The notes: a model not told the origin generated them from the letters alone. Numbered from the stretch's first letter, positions 1-11,269 are shown. The stretch: DNA of 64,000 bases from Anseranas semipalmata (GCA_013399115.1 VXAA01001141.1:469717-533716), one strand, 5' to 3'. Numbers and translations: made by a program.

Positions 1-663
1 CCTCTGCCCTCCCTGCCCTTCCACTCCCTGTGGAAAAATTCATCCGGAGTGAGGCAGCGGGGAGCCGTGAGTGCGTTTTTTCTGCTGCTCCCGAGGCAGG
101 AGGAAGCCACGGGCTGCAAAATGGGACCCCGGAGCTCCTCGTCTCGGAGCTAGCCTTGCTGGCAGGGACAAGGGACCGCGCGGCCGCGCTCGGGACGCAG
201 CTGCTGCTCTGCTCGCCCCGGGGCTGCGGGATCTGGGAAGGCGTCAGGGAGAGCACTGGCACGGCGGCAGCGCCTCCGAGGTTTTGGGGTCCCCGAGCTG
301 CAGTTTGAAAACCCCAAGGGCTCTGGTTCCACCGCCGCTGTTGGAGACCCCCACGGGGAAGGGGCGATGAGCTTGGACCTTTTGTTTATTTTTTTTTTGG
401 GGGGGTAGAAATCGGGAGAAGAGGTGCACATGGGTGGAGGAGCCCACGTTGGCCATGCAAGGAGGAACAAGCAGAGCACCCCCAATGTCCCGTGGGGGCA
501 GAGGGAGCCGGCAGAGGCTGGGTGCTCCTTTCCAGCCTCCCCTTCCTCCTGAGCCACCCGGCTCTGCAGCCTGTCCGCCCGTCCTTCCGCATCGCCCCTC
601 GCTTGCGCGCAGCTATCGGTTCAGACCCTGCCTCGGAGGCGCGCTGCGATTCCTGCGGCTCGG

Positions 664-673
664 CTATTTTTAG
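664..673. promoter_or_regulatory. Exact MEF2-type site in ZNF609 intron
   Basis: CTATTTTTAG matches the palindromic MEF2 consensus CTA(A/T)4TAG exactly. It is a single site in a GC-rich intron. Function is inferred only from the motif. Confidence 0.3.
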
Positions 674-2280
674 TCGGCAGTAATTCAATGAACTTGTGCA
701 AAGATCCTTCTCTGCCTGCCTCTGCTGGCTGCGGCTTGGTTCCTGCTGTCAGGAGCGATGGCTTTTGCAGCAAGCCCTGCGCTCCTGTCACGCAGAATAC
801 AAATCCCGCTGTTTCCCTCGGTCTGCCGCGTACGTCGGCTCCCGTAGTAGCGGCACCGCTCGTGCTCGGTTGGGTAAAGCTGGAAGCTCGGGGTGAAACC
901 GTCCCCTTTTCACCGATTCCCTGCCCTGGCGTCTCTCCCCCGCTAGGGCTGGAGGCGTTGCTGGAGGAGATGCGGCCAGCATCTCTCCTCGCCCCACAGA
1001 TTCACAAGGGCTACAGAGGAAGCCACCCCAAGGGCATGTCCCCAAAGCCAAGCGAGGTCTTTCCGCACGGTTGAGTCCCCCCTGCGTGGCCGGAGTCCAT
1101 CCCCAAGGTCCCAAGAGGGGAGGCTAAAATTGCCATCGCGTTATTCGTGCAAGCTCCAATGGGGCACGCCATGGGTTTGCCTCGCGGCTGGCTCTGGCTG
1201 CTGAGGACACGAACTCTTGCTCGGAAGGGGTTGGTTGCACAGAGGAAGGCAACGTGGCTCCCTTTTAGTAGGAAATGCTTTTTGGGTTGTCCTCATGGCC
1301 ATGAAGGTGGTGAGAAGGTCTCGTAAAGCCACAGCCTGCCAACGCTGCTGCATCTTCGGAAGGACAAGCAGAGCCGATGCGTCCGAGGTGGGAGCGCGAA
1401 GCTCCGAGGAGCCCCACGACGTCCTCCTACCTTGGCCAACGTGTCTTGTGTCCACGATCATCTTCTTCCTCTATTCCTGGTCGTACGTGCTGTCCCGCCA
1501 CCGCGATGGTGACGCCTCTGCGCGCGGCCGCCCCTTCACCGAGCAGGGAATGTGTTTGGTTAAATGCCTTTCATGGGAGCAGCTGTCTTGGCAGTTTCCC
1601 TAATTCTGTTAGGTGCGATTTTGATCTGCAGGAACTATTAACTGATCTAATTATATCGGAGAGCATCGCTCCGCTCGCTGCCTCGTTAGCTCCCGGCTCT
1701 CCTCCATCCTCCTCGCTGGTGTCACCCGGCTGGCTTTGCGTGCCCACCGTGCTGCCTCGCTGCTACCCACAGCCTGGGAGTGTTGCTGCCGCTTAGGATC
1801 ATATTGGGGATGTTTTAAATTGGGGATGGGCCACGATTGTGCTGCTGATAGCTGGGTTTGGGGCTTCAGAGCGGGGCCTTCGGAGAGGTGCGCGATCCCC
1901 TACAAGCAAAATCCGTCATTCGTAGCTGTGGGAACTTGGACCCAGAAACAGATGAGTTTTTAAGCCTTACGCAGCGAGGGAGAGGAGCCTGGGAATATGG
2001 ATTTCTCATTTGCTTTAATGGCATTTCCAAAAGTCACGAGCGATTCTAAATCCCCCCCAAGGCTGCCGAGCCATTCAGCAGGCTGCCCGGGCTCAGCGCA
2101 TCCTCTGAAGCCTCCAAAAACCATTCCCACGCGGCCGTGACCGTGCTCAGCTTCAGCTTCACGACCTGGCGGCGTCAGGCGAAGGCACACCTCGTCGCCG
2201 ACACTGCGATCCCGTGTCACCCGCGGGTGGCAAAGCATCGGCCCTGGAAGCGAGGAGGCTTTTTGCACGTCGTGGAGAAG

Positions 2281-2480
2281 CAGAGCTTTGTTATGCATAA
2301 TTTCCCGGTACTCCCACAGCGCGGCCGCTTCCTATCTAATATTTGCTGGCAGGATGCTTGACAGTGCGGGGAGGCAGGGAGCTCGAGCAGAGCTAATGCA
2401 CTGCTTATCACTCTCAAAGCACTGTTTATTTCGGCATCTGTCAGCTTTGTACGAAGGCTGTTTTGTCAACAGGTGAGCGA
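2281..2480. promoter_or_regulatory. Candidate intronic non-coding element with POU-type palindrome
   Basis: An A/T-richer island inside GC-rich intron. It contains the 10-bp palindrome TTATGCATAA at 2291-2300, which resembles a POU/octamer-class site, followed by TATCTAATATT and GCTTATCA-like motifs. No exon signals or coherent reading frame were seen. Calling it an enhancer is inference from composition and motifs. Confidence 0.25.
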
Positions 2481-3689
2481 TATTCTGCTGCAGACGGCAC
2501 CGGTGCCGGTGTCGAACTCCCGAAGGCACACGCGTAGCTGCCCTAGGTGACACCAGCTGGGCTCCCCGCCTTAACTGCCGAGCGCTGGATTAAAGGACTT
2601 GTTTACAAGGAGGCTCTCGGGCTGCAATCTGCCGCGCCGCGCTTTTATGGGAGCTCAGGCGGCGGCGATTCTCCGGGTGGGCGACGATGGGGGCTTGGTG
2701 CAGCCGTGCTCTCCCCGGCTTGATTTATGGAGGAAAAAGGGCGAAAACCACCGCCGCCGTCCTAGGCAGCGTCAGCCCTCCTCTAATTCCCCTGCTGCAG
2801 TGGCATTAGCGCTTTGCAGCGACGCCGAGCGCTTTGCAGCCAGGCTCGGGCGGTATCGATCGCTGAAGCGCTCCCGAAGTGTCACCTTCCCGGGAAAGCA
2901 GGTGGGGCCGGAGCCATCCCAGCGGGTGTCGCGCAGCACGGCGGCATCGCAAGGGCTGCAGGCTGCTGGCTTTTTTGTGCCTGAGCATCTCCAGCCCTCC
3001 GAGGGAAGGCTCCTAAAGCGGAGCTGCACGCATCCAAGGGTTTTTCTGCACAAGGACAAGGGCTAGGGGACTGCTGGGGACACCGGTGACACATTGCCCT
3101 CCTATGCGGAGCACAGAGCATCGCTCCTTGCTGCCTTGCATCCGCGAGCGTCCTCTCCAGCCGCAGGGGACGGCGGGTTAAAAAGCTGCTTAGCATCTAT
3201 CCCCGTGCTTTAAATTGTCCTGGGTTATTGTCGGGGGATTAGGGGGGGGATTTGGTACGACTGGTTGCAGCGGGTTAAATATAGGCTGCTGCACGTCGGA
3301 GGGTTTGCGCTTCGCTGCGGGCTCCCAGGTTGGTTTCGGCGCTCGTTTCTCACCCGACCGCATCCGCTGCCTCGCGAGGTCTGCGCCTTGCTCCGAAGCC
3401 AGGACCCGTCCTCCCCTCCTGCTGATCTGCTTCCCCTTCCCGCGATTTGCTCCCGTCGGAGCCGCCAGCGTGCGCCAGGAGGAGGAACGGAGAGGACTCG
3501 ACTTCTGTTTCTCGTTTAGGAAACCCACCTTTCGGGCCACAGCTCCGTGAGCATCTCTCCGTTTCGTACGTTAGCCCTCCAAAGCCTGCAGCTGGCTGCT
3601 GGCATCTTGCAAGCGGGGATGCGGACTGAGATTTACAAATGTGCTTCAGGCACAGCTGCTCTGGGCTCCCTCGGCTCCATCCATCTTCC

Positions 3690-3910
3690 AGGGCCGTGCA
3701 GCTATATATCTAGCTGCACTCGTCTGCCCTTGTAAATGAGATTTCTATCTCCCAAGTTTTACCTTGCTCAGATAAATGCACTCAGCGCAATGGACTCTGC
3801 TCCTGGTCGAATTAGTTATGCAGTAATCAGAGCAGTCCATCGCTGGGAGGAAATATCCACTTGAGTTTCACTCGGCTAATGGCCTGAGATTATTTAGTGT
3901 AATTGCTTTC
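3690..3910. promoter_or_regulatory. Candidate intronic conserved element
   Basis: About 220 bp of balanced composition flanked by CpG-rich sequence, containing AGATAA (GATA-type), TTAGTTATGCAGTAATC (POU/homeodomain-like) and GATTATTTAGTGTAATTG. The texture resembles vertebrate conserved non-coding elements. There is no coding potential. Conservation cannot be judged from one sequence. Confidence 0.25.
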
Positions 3911-4564
3911 TTATGGAAGCACTTGCTGGCCACGAGAGGCCGGCGAAGGTGCTAGCGCTGGGGTGGGCGCAGGCTGGGTTTTCCCCGTTTGCAGCGGTGG
4001 GGAGAGCCACGAGATGTTGCAGAAGACCCCAAGGAAAGAGGCCGAGGCTGCGTCCTCGGCAGGGCTCTCCTCCAGCTCTGTGCTCGCCAGGCTGCTTCCC
4101 TTCCTTAGCAAAAGCCGAAACATCCGCTCGCCCGGCGGTTTCCAAACTCAACATTGCCCGGGTTTGCCCGACGCCTTTGCGCGGCCCCGTGCTGCGGCAG
4201 CGCGGGGCTGACGCCTCGCCGGGGGTCTTGCTGGGTGCCCTGGGGCGCAGGAGCAAAGCGAAGCAGCGGACGAGGCTTTCCCCAAAAGCTGCCTTGTCCT
4301 TGCCAGGCCGCCCCAGCCCTGTGCGGGCTGTGGGGTGGTGGGCGGAGGCGGGCGGCTGCGTGGGGACGCTGGGCTCAGCTTGCCATCTAGTGGCAGTAGC
4401 GTCCCCTCCGCCAGCCTTTCCGTGGGGACACGGGCAACCCTTGCTCCACGGAGGTCGCCTTCCCCACCGCCACCCAAACGCGCGTGGAGCGGGGGGGCTT
4501 CCAGCTCCGTTCGTGGTGCCCCTCGAGCTGTGAACGCGCGTGACACTGTCCCCTCGCCTTGCAG

Positions 4565-4652
4565 GTATGCTGGTGGTCAACGTGACCTGGAGGAACAAGA
4601 CGTACGTGGGGACGCTGCTCGACTGCACGCAGCACGACTGGGCGCCTCCCCG
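4565..4652 (+). CDS. ZNF609: ZNF609 coding exon (first in window)
   Basis: 88 bp after the acceptor ...CGCCTTGCAG. It starts with the last two bases of a glycine codon and encodes [20 protein letters not shown] and onward. It ends CG before the donor GTAAGT, and the arginine codon is completed by the next exon. Confidence 0.95.
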
Positions 4653-7600
4653 GTAAGTGCGTGGCGGGCTCCGGCAGCACCTCGGGGGCGCAAACCCAGC
4701 CGCCGTTGGGTGCCTTCCCCCGGGAAGGGCAGCACAGCCGTCGCGAGATAAAACTCCTCTCGTCCTCCTCTCCGCAGGTTCTGCGACTCTCCCACCAGCG
4801 ACCTGGAGATGCGCAACGGCCGGGGCAGGGGCAAGCGCATGCGCCCCAACAGCAACACGCCCGTGAACGAGACGGCCGCCGCCTCGGACAGCAAAGGGAC
4901 CAGCAACAGCAGCAAGACCCGGGCGGGAGCCAACAGCAAAGGGCGTCGGGGAAGCCAGAACTCCTCGGACCACCGCACGCCGCCCAGCGGCACGGCGGAG
5001 GACGTGAAGGCCAGTCCCTCGTCCGTCACCAAGCGGAAGAGCAAACCCCTCTCCGACATGGAGCTGAACTCCAGCTCGGAGGACTCCAAGGGCAGCAAAC
5101 GCATCCGCACAAACTCGATGGGCTCGGCGGCGGTGCCCCCCGCCGCGGTCAAGGTGGAGCCGGCTGTCCTCGACCGAAACTGCCCTTCTCCCATCCTCAT
5201 CGACTGTCCCCACCCGAACTGTAACAAGAAGTACAAGCACATCAACGGGCTGAAGTACCACCAGGCCCATGCGCACACGGACGATGACAGCAAGCTGGAG
5301 GCGGATGTGGACAGCGAGTACGGCGAGGAGTCCTCCCTGCACGCGGACATTGGGAGCTGCAACGGTGCTGCTGTCTCGCAGAAGGGCTCGCTCTCGCCGG
5401 CTCGCTCGGCCACCCCCAAGGTCCGCTTGATGGAGCCCCACAGTCCCTCCCCATCGAGCAAGTTCAGCGCCAAGGTCCCCTGCAAGAAGAAGCTGGGGGG
5501 GGAAGGAGACACCGACCCGGGTGCCCTGTCCAACGACGGCTCTGAGGATGGTCCCTCGGTGGCCGATGAGACGAGTAACGATGGCTTCGACTCGCTGGAG
5601 AAGAGGTGCGTTGATAAGGACAAGTCCAAGAAGGCATCTGGTGCTAAGCAGGAGAAGATGCCTTCCAAAAGCTTGAAGTCTGCCAGACCCATTGCACCAG
5701 CCATTCCCCCCCAGCCGATTTACACCTTCCAGACAGCCACCCTCACCGCAGCCAGCCCCGGGTCCTCCACGGGCCTCACCACCGCCGTGGTCCAGACCAT
5801 GCCCAACAGCCCTCAGCTCAAACCCATCCAGCCCAAGCCTACGGTGATGGGAGAGCCCTTCACGGTCAACCCTGCCCTCACCCCTTCCAAGGAGAAGAAG
5901 AAGAAGGACAAGAAGAAGAAGGAGCCCAAGGAGGTAGAAAACCCTCTGACTCCTGGCAAGGTCTGCAGAGCGGAGGAAGGCAAGAGCCCTTTCCGGGGGG
6001 AATCCGGCGACCTCGGGACGAAAGGCGAGGGACTGCTGAACGGCTCCTCCGACCCCCACCAGAGCCGGCTCGCCAGCATCAAGGCTGAGGCGGATAAGAT
6101 CTACAGCTTCACCGACAATGCCCCGAGCCCTTCCATCGGCGGTGCCAGCAGGCTGGAGAACACCAACCCAGCCCAACCCATGACCCCGCTGCACGTCGTC
6201 ACCCAGAACGGGGCGGAGGCGAGCTCGGTGAAAACCAACAGCCCGGCCTACTCGGACATCTCCGATGCCGGGGAGGACGGGGAGGGCAAGCTGGAGAGCG
6301 TGAAGGCGAAGGACCCGGAGCAGCTGGTCAAGGAGGGCGCCAAAAAGGCTCTTTTCCCCCCACAACCGCAGAGCAAAGAGTCCCCCTATTACCAAGGCTT
6401 CGAAACCTACTACTCCCCTGGCTACCCCCAGGCAAGCCCGGGGCCCTTGAACCCCAGCAGCCAGGCTGCGGCCGAGACGCAAGCCTTGAAGCTGAAGAAG
6501 GACGAGGAGCAGGAGAACCCGGAGGTGAAGGTGAAGAGCGAGGGCGGTGAAGAGAAGAAGGCAGAGCTCGGCAGCTCCAGCCAGCAGCCCTCGGTCATCC
6601 AGCAGCGTCCCAACATGTACATGCAGTCCCTCTACTACAACCAGTACGCCTACGTGCCGCCCTACGGCTACAACGAGCAGGGCTACCATGCTCACCTGCT
6701 GAGCACCAACCCTGCCTACCGGCAGCAGTACGAGGAGCAGCAGAAGCAGCGGCAGAGCCTGGAGCAGCAGCAGCAGCGAGGGCTGGAGAAGAAAGCGGAG
6801 CTGGGTTTGAAGGAGAGGGAGGCAGCTCTCAAGGAGGAGTGGAAGCAAAAGCCACCCATGCCCCCGACGCTCACCAAGGCCCCGAGCCTCACGGACCTCG
6901 TCAAGTCGGGGCTGAGCAAGGCCAAGGAGCAGGGAGGTGCCGACATGGCCAAATCCGTCATCATCCCCAAGCTGGAGGACTCGTCCAAGCTGTCCGGCAG
7001 CCAGGTGGCCGAGGGACTGAAGGTGAAGCTGAGCGAGGCCGGCCACCTCGGGAAGGAGACCGCTGAGACGAAGGCTGGCTCCGAGTGCGGCCGGCAAGCG
7101 GAGGTGGACCCCGTGCTCTGGTACAGACAGGTAATGCCCGTTCGCTGCCCGCTTGGTGGCCTTTCTCCCGTAGGTTTGCCAGGGCTGTCAGTGCGGAGAA
7201 CGTGTGTTGTCCTCTGCTCTAGGGCTTGTTTCTGATGGGACTCCACAAGGTTCCCTTGGGGCTGGGAGGCCATGGGGCTGATGGACCACCAAGGGGGAGC
7301 AAGGAGGGCCTGGAGCCCAGGGAAGGGGAGAGGGCTGCACAGGTCTCTTCCCAATCCAGCCTGGTTTGGGGGCACGCGGGGCTTTTGGGGGGAGGCAGCT
7401 GCTCTGATGTTCTTGTTTTCACAGGAAGCAGAGCCCCGGATGTGGACGTACGTTTACCCTGCGAAGTACTCGGACATCAAGACGGAGGATGAGCGGTGGA
7501 AAGAGGAGCGGGACAGAAAGTTGAAGGAAGAAAGAAATCGAAGCAAGGACGTCGTGTCCAAGGAGGACGGGAAGGAGAGCACCAGCTCCGAGTGCAAACT

Positions 7601-9259
7601 GACCCCCACCGAGGAGGCTCGCATGGTGGGGAAGGACCCCAGACCCAGTGTCCACGTCCCCGTGTCCTCCCCCCTCACGCAGCATCAGTCCTACATCCCC
7701 TACATGCACGGCTACTCCTACAGCCAGTCGTACGACCCCAGCCACCCCAGCTACCGGGCCATGCCCACGGTCATGATGCAGAATTACCCAGGTAGGGAGC
7801 CACGGCCATCTCAGGGACGTCTGACCCTGGGGAGACATCGCCTCCCGGGCTGTGCCTGTGTCCTGCCTGTGCTCCCGGAGCAGGGGACGGCTGTGGGACG
7901 GAGCTGCGGTGGTTTTTGGGGGCCAGGCTCTGGGAGCGACCAGGCGGTGGGCAGGGGAGCGGCTGCCGGGATCTTCGTGTTGGGACGTTCGCTGGGTTGC
8001 GGCCACAACTTACTGGCTCTTGCGCCGGGCAAAGCGGCGAACCTGCTCCGTCCCCGTGCCCTGACTGCCCTCTTTCCCCCCAGGATCGTACCTTCCCTCC
8101 AGCTATTCCTTCTCCCCGTACGGGAGCAAGGCGTCCGGGAGCGATGACAGCGACAAGTCCCGAGCCAGCCCCAGCGTCAGCTGTAAATCCAGCTCCGAGT
8201 CCAAGGCCCTGGACATCCTGCAGCAGCACGCCAGCCACTACAAGAGCAAATCGCCCACGGTGAGGGTCAGGAGCATGCTGACTTCGCCTGGCTCTGTGCA
8301 GCAGCTTCGGGAAGGAGCCTGGATCCTATAGCCTGGAGCAACTCCTGCTGTAGGAGATGTGGGGCTGTAGAATAGTCCCACGACGCAAGCCTTTTTGGGG
8401 TGGATGAGCCAAATGTGCTGGTTCAGAGAGGCACTGAGGTTCCTCCAGGTGTCCTCAGCCCTGGAGCTGGTGGGTGGGAGGGCAGGCTGCGGGGGCTGTC
8501 CCCATCCCACGGCAGTGTAGGGTCGTCAGCTCCTCTCTGAACTGGGAGAAGGAGCTTTGGCACAGTGGCAGCGACCCCTCGGCTGGGACCTGCTGGCCGG
8601 GTCTGCATCCTCCCCATAGCTTTCGGGCTGGTCACCACCCATTCCCGTCACCTCCTCTCTGCGCCAGCAGTGCCCTGGGGAGCCTTTGGACAAGGCAGGA
8701 GCAATATTGTCCCGGCAGGGCAGCCTTGGCATGGTGGAGCAGCCACTCGGGCGGTCCTGCACCCCGGGGTGCCCACGCCAAGCCAGGGTGGTGGGATGGG
8801 AGCCAGCTCCGTCCCTGCAAGCTGCCCACCCGCATCCCTCAGCGCCCACCCATTTTCTCCTCTCCAGATAAGTGAGAAGACATCTCAGGAGAGGGACCGT
8901 GGCGGCTGCGGGGTGGTGGGCGGCGGCGGGAGCTGCAGCAGCGTCGGCGGAGCCGGCGGCGGGGAGAGGAGCGCGGACCGGCCCCGGACCTCGCCATCTC
9001 AGCGCCTGCTCTCGACGCATCACCACCACCACCACCTCGGGTACTCGCTGCTGCCGGCGCAGTACAACCTGCCCTATGCAACAGGTGAGAGCCCCCCTTT
9101 GCTGGCGAGCTCTGCTCTGGCCGCATCCAGCACCCCGGCTCGGAGCGCGGGCGCTGCCGGCTCCTGACGCGGTTTCTCCCCGCAGGTCTGTCCTCCACAG
9201 CCATCGTGGCCAGCCAGCAGGGCTCCGCTCCCTCCCTGTACCCACCGCCCCGGAGGTGA
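4565..9259 (+). CDS. ZNF609: ZNF609, zinc finger protein 609 (C-terminal ~1090 residues, six exons)
   Basis: Exons at 4565-4652, 4778-7130, 7425-7791, 8084-8259, 8868-9084 and 9186-9259 join in frame with GT-AG introns and end at a TGA at 9257-9259. The product matches vertebrate ZNF609 along its whole length. It begins at the [15 protein letters not shown] block and contains one C2H2 finger (5205-5276), lysine-rich nuclear-targeting stretches (near 5031 and 5890), a Gln/Glu-rich probable coiled coil (about 6720-6850), a tryptophan/tyrosine-rich block with the [11 protein letters not shown] motif, a six-histidine run and the terminal PPPRR. The family protein is about 1,410 residues, so roughly 320 N-terminal residues, including the exon known to form circ-ZNF609, lie upstream. 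ZNF609 is a nuclear regulator reported to associate with the cohesin loader NIPBL and with Integrator, and is related to ZNF608 and Drosophila scribbler. Gene order with OAZ2 and RBPMS2 favours ZNF609 over ZNF608. Confidence 0.97.
4778..7130 (+). CDS. ZNF609: ZNF609 large exon with C2H2 finger
   Basis: 2,353 bp; the acceptor is TCTCCGCAG and the donor GTAATG. It supplies most of the protein: serine- and lysine-rich low-complexity sequence, the single zinc finger, a KKKKDKKKK stretch, tyrosine-rich [17 protein letters not shown], and a Gln/Glu-rich helix. It ends exactly on a codon (WYRQ). Codon use is strongly GC3-biased, which keeps an antisense frame open across it. Confidence 0.97.
5205..5276 (+). 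other. ZNF609: C2H2 zinc finger of ZNF609
   Basis: The finger has the form C-x4-C-x12-H-x4-H, beginning [12 protein letters not shown]. This is the only classical zinc finger in the ZNF608/609 family. All four zinc ligands are present. Confidence 0.95.
7425..7791 (+). CDS. ZNF609: ZNF609 coding exon ([11 protein letters not shown] block)
   Basis: 367 bp from the acceptor TTTTCACAG to the donor GTAGGG. It encodes [17 protein letters not shown], a charged helix ([14 protein letters not shown]) and the [20 protein letters not shown] block. It ends with one base of a glycine codon. Confidence 0.95.
8084..8259 (+). CDS. ZNF609: ZNF609 coding exon ([14 protein letters not shown] block)
   Basis: 176 bp between an acceptor in CTTTCCCCCCAG and the donor GTGAGG. 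It encodes a serine-rich segment and [17 protein letters not shown]. The phase fits both neighbouring exons. Confidence 0.95.
8868..9084 (+). CDS. ZNF609: ZNF609 coding exon with polyhistidine
   Basis: 217 bp from the acceptor TCTCCAG to the donor GTGAGA. It encodes [15 protein letters not shown], a Gly/Ser-rich run, six consecutive histidines at 9018-9035, and [16 protein letters not shown]. Confidence 0.95.
9186..9259 (+). CDS. ZNF609: ZNF609 terminal coding exon
   Basis: Starts after CCCCGCAG and encodes [18 protein letters not shown], then PPPRR and TGA at 9257-9259. The ending matches the C-terminus of other vertebrate ZNF609 proteins. Confidence 0.95.
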
Positions 9260-9732
9260 GAACGGTAAGGCTGCCTGCCGGGGTGGGGGCCGCGGGGCCG
9301 CCTCCAGCCCCACGTTTGTTTGGGGTTCGCCCCTCGGCGGGGGCTGGCGGAGGCAGGGGCTGACGGGGCCTTGGGTTCGGCAGGATGTGAGGCCGGGACG
9401 CCTGGGCTGTACGAGACATGTGACTGGCTCACATGGGGACGCGCCGGAGACTCCTTTAGACATCAGTTGAATGGTGTTAATTGTTCTGCTTGACGTTCCT
9501 GCCGTGATCTGAGGCAGACTCTGTCTTCTCCCCCCCGTCGGACACACACTGAACCCCCCCTCCACCTTCCCCTTTGGCGAGTGGGCAAGCTGGTACCTAC
9601 GGAAATATTTATTCTTCTGGGCACCGGCGCTCGGGATGGAAGTGAATCGCCTGCCTGGTGCATATGAAGAGGAAACGGAAGCACTGAGGTTTCTCCATGG
9701 ATTTGCGGCCCCGCCGTGCCTCTGCGAGTCGC

Positions 9733-10526
9733 NNNNNNNNNNNNNNNNNNNNNNNNNNNNNNNNNNNNNNNNNNNNNNNNNNNNNNNNNNNNNNNNNNNN
9801 NNNNNNNNNNNNNNNNNNNNNNNNNNNNNNNNNNNNNNNNNNNNNNNNNNNNNNNNNNNNNNNNNNNNNNNNNNNNNNNNNNNNNNNNNNNNNNNNNNNN
9901 NNNNNNNNNNNNNNNNNNNNNNNNNNNNNNNNNNNNNNNNNNNNNNNNNNNNNNNNNNNNNNNNNNNNNNNNNNNNNNNNNNNNNNNNNNNNNNNNNNNN
10001 NNNNNNNNNNNNNNNNNNNNNNNNNNNNNNNNNNNNNNNNNNNNNNNNNNNNNNNNNNNNNNNNNNNNNNNNNNNNNNNNNNNNNNNNNNNNNNNNNNNN
10101 NNNNNNNNNNNNNNNNNNNNNNNNNNNNNNNNNNNNNNNNNNNNNNNNNNNNNNNNNNNNNNNNNNNNNNNNNNNNNNNNNNNNNNNNNNNNNNNNNNNN
10201 NNNNNNNNNNNNNNNNNNNNNNNNNNNNNNNNNNNNNNNNNNNNNNNNNNNNNNNNNNNNNNNNNNNNNNNNNNNNNNNNNNNNNNNNNNNNNNNNNNNN
10301 NNNNNNNNNNNNNNNNNNNNNNNNNNNNNNNNNNNNNNNNNNNNNNNNNNNNNNNNNNNNNNNNNNNNNNNNNNNNNNNNNNNNNNNNNNNNNNNNNNNN
10401 NNNNNNNNNNNNNNNNNNNNNNNNNNNNNNNNNNNNNNNNNNNNNNNNNNNNNNNNNNNNNNNNNNNNNNNNNNNNNNNNNNNNNNNNNNNNNNNNNNNN
10501 NNNNNNNNNNNNNNNNNNNNNNNNNN
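9733..10526. other. Assembly gap (794 N)
   Basis: A run of N inside the ZNF609 3'UTR. Nothing can be said about its content. It is followed directly by one copy of the duplicated block. Confidence 0.99.
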
Positions 10527-10723
10527 CCGCCGGGCTCTGTACATACTGTAAAAAGCAATTGTTTGAAAGCTGTTGTTTTTGGGTTTTGTTTTCTTTCCCC
10601 TGTCCCCCTCCCTCCCTTCCCCGCTCCCACTCTACCCAGTTGGAGAGGCGCTCGCTGGCCTCGGCCCCACTTCTGACGACAGCAGCGTGGCGGCCCCAGC
10701 CTGCTCTCCGCGACGCCTCTTAG
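10527..10723 (+). repeat. Exact 197-bp duplicate block, copy 1 (probable assembly artefact)
   Basis: Identical to 10840-11036 at an offset of 313. It lies between the large gap and a single N at 10724. Perfect identity with contig breaks on both sides suggests a redundant contig rather than a biological repeat. Confidence 0.85.
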
Positions 10724-10839
10724 NCCTCCCAGGCTGGGGGAGCGCCGGGGGGGACCCCTCGGTCCGCAGCCGTCTCCGTCGTGCGCGCGCGCGTGCGTCG
10801 CGCCCGGCCCCAAGGGGCCGCTGTACCGGGATGCTCTGC

Positions 10840-11036
10840 CCGCCGGGCTCTGTACATACTGTAAAAAGCAATTGTTTGAAAGCTGTTGTTTTTGGGTTTT
10901 GTTTTCTTTCCCCTGTCCCCCTCCCTCCCTTCCCCGCTCCCACTCTACCCAGTTGGAGAGGCGCTCGCTGGCCTCGGCCCCACTTCTGACGACAGCAGCG
11001 TGGCGGCCCCAGCCTGCTCTCCGCGACGCCTCTTAG
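10840..11036 (+). repeat. Exact 197-bp duplicate block, copy 2
   Basis: Second copy of the block, followed by T and a single N at 11038. It is embedded in contig sequence that starts at 10725, so this is probably the genuine copy. Confidence 0.85.
10851..10858 (+). promoter_or_regulatory. Pumilio-type element in ZNF609 3'UTR
   Basis: TGTACATA fits the Pumilio recognition element UGUANAUA; the same octamer occurs at 10538-10545 in the duplicate. A near match, TGTACATT, is at 11324-11331. A role in mRNA control is inferred from the motif only. Confidence 0.35.
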
Positions 11037-11224
11037 TNTCGTTTTAGAAGGAATGCTGCTGCTTCAAATCCATTTACAATTTCCAAAGGAAACATAAAAC
11101 CATCTACTATTCTTGCTATCATACAGCATAAGCATAGACATAAATTACCCCCCACCCCCAGCCTCTCTAGAGAGAGAGATGTCTTGATCTGGTGATCTGT
11201 GGATCATTGTAACTTCTACCCTAC

Positions 11225-11230
11225 AATAAA
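11225..11230 (+). terminator. ZNF609: Proximal poly(A) signal of ZNF609
   Basis: A canonical AATAAA about 120 bp before the stronger distal signal. It could give an alternative, slightly shorter mRNA end. Confidence 0.45.
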
Positions 11231-11269
11231 CATAGAAGACAAGTGTCTTGGGGTATTTTCCTTGTTTTT

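Larger units (their letters stand above)
1..4564 (+). other. ZNF609: ZNF609 intron (3' part)
   Basis: No exon was recognised here. The first supported exon begins at 4565 after a pyrimidine-rich tract and CAG acceptor, in the middle of a codon, so the preceding coding exons lie upstream of the window. The interval is GC-rich and carries several A/T-rich islands (about 1600-1665, 2281-2480 and 3690-3910) that could be conserved non-coding elements. Open frames here show no family resemblance and I treat them as chance. Confidence 0.8.

Noticed and set aside
4565..9259. ZNF608 as the identity of the zinc-finger gene
   Set aside because: The C-terminus ([16 protein letters not shown]) and the neighbouring OAZ2 and RBPMS2 fit ZNF609. 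The ZNF608 ending differs.
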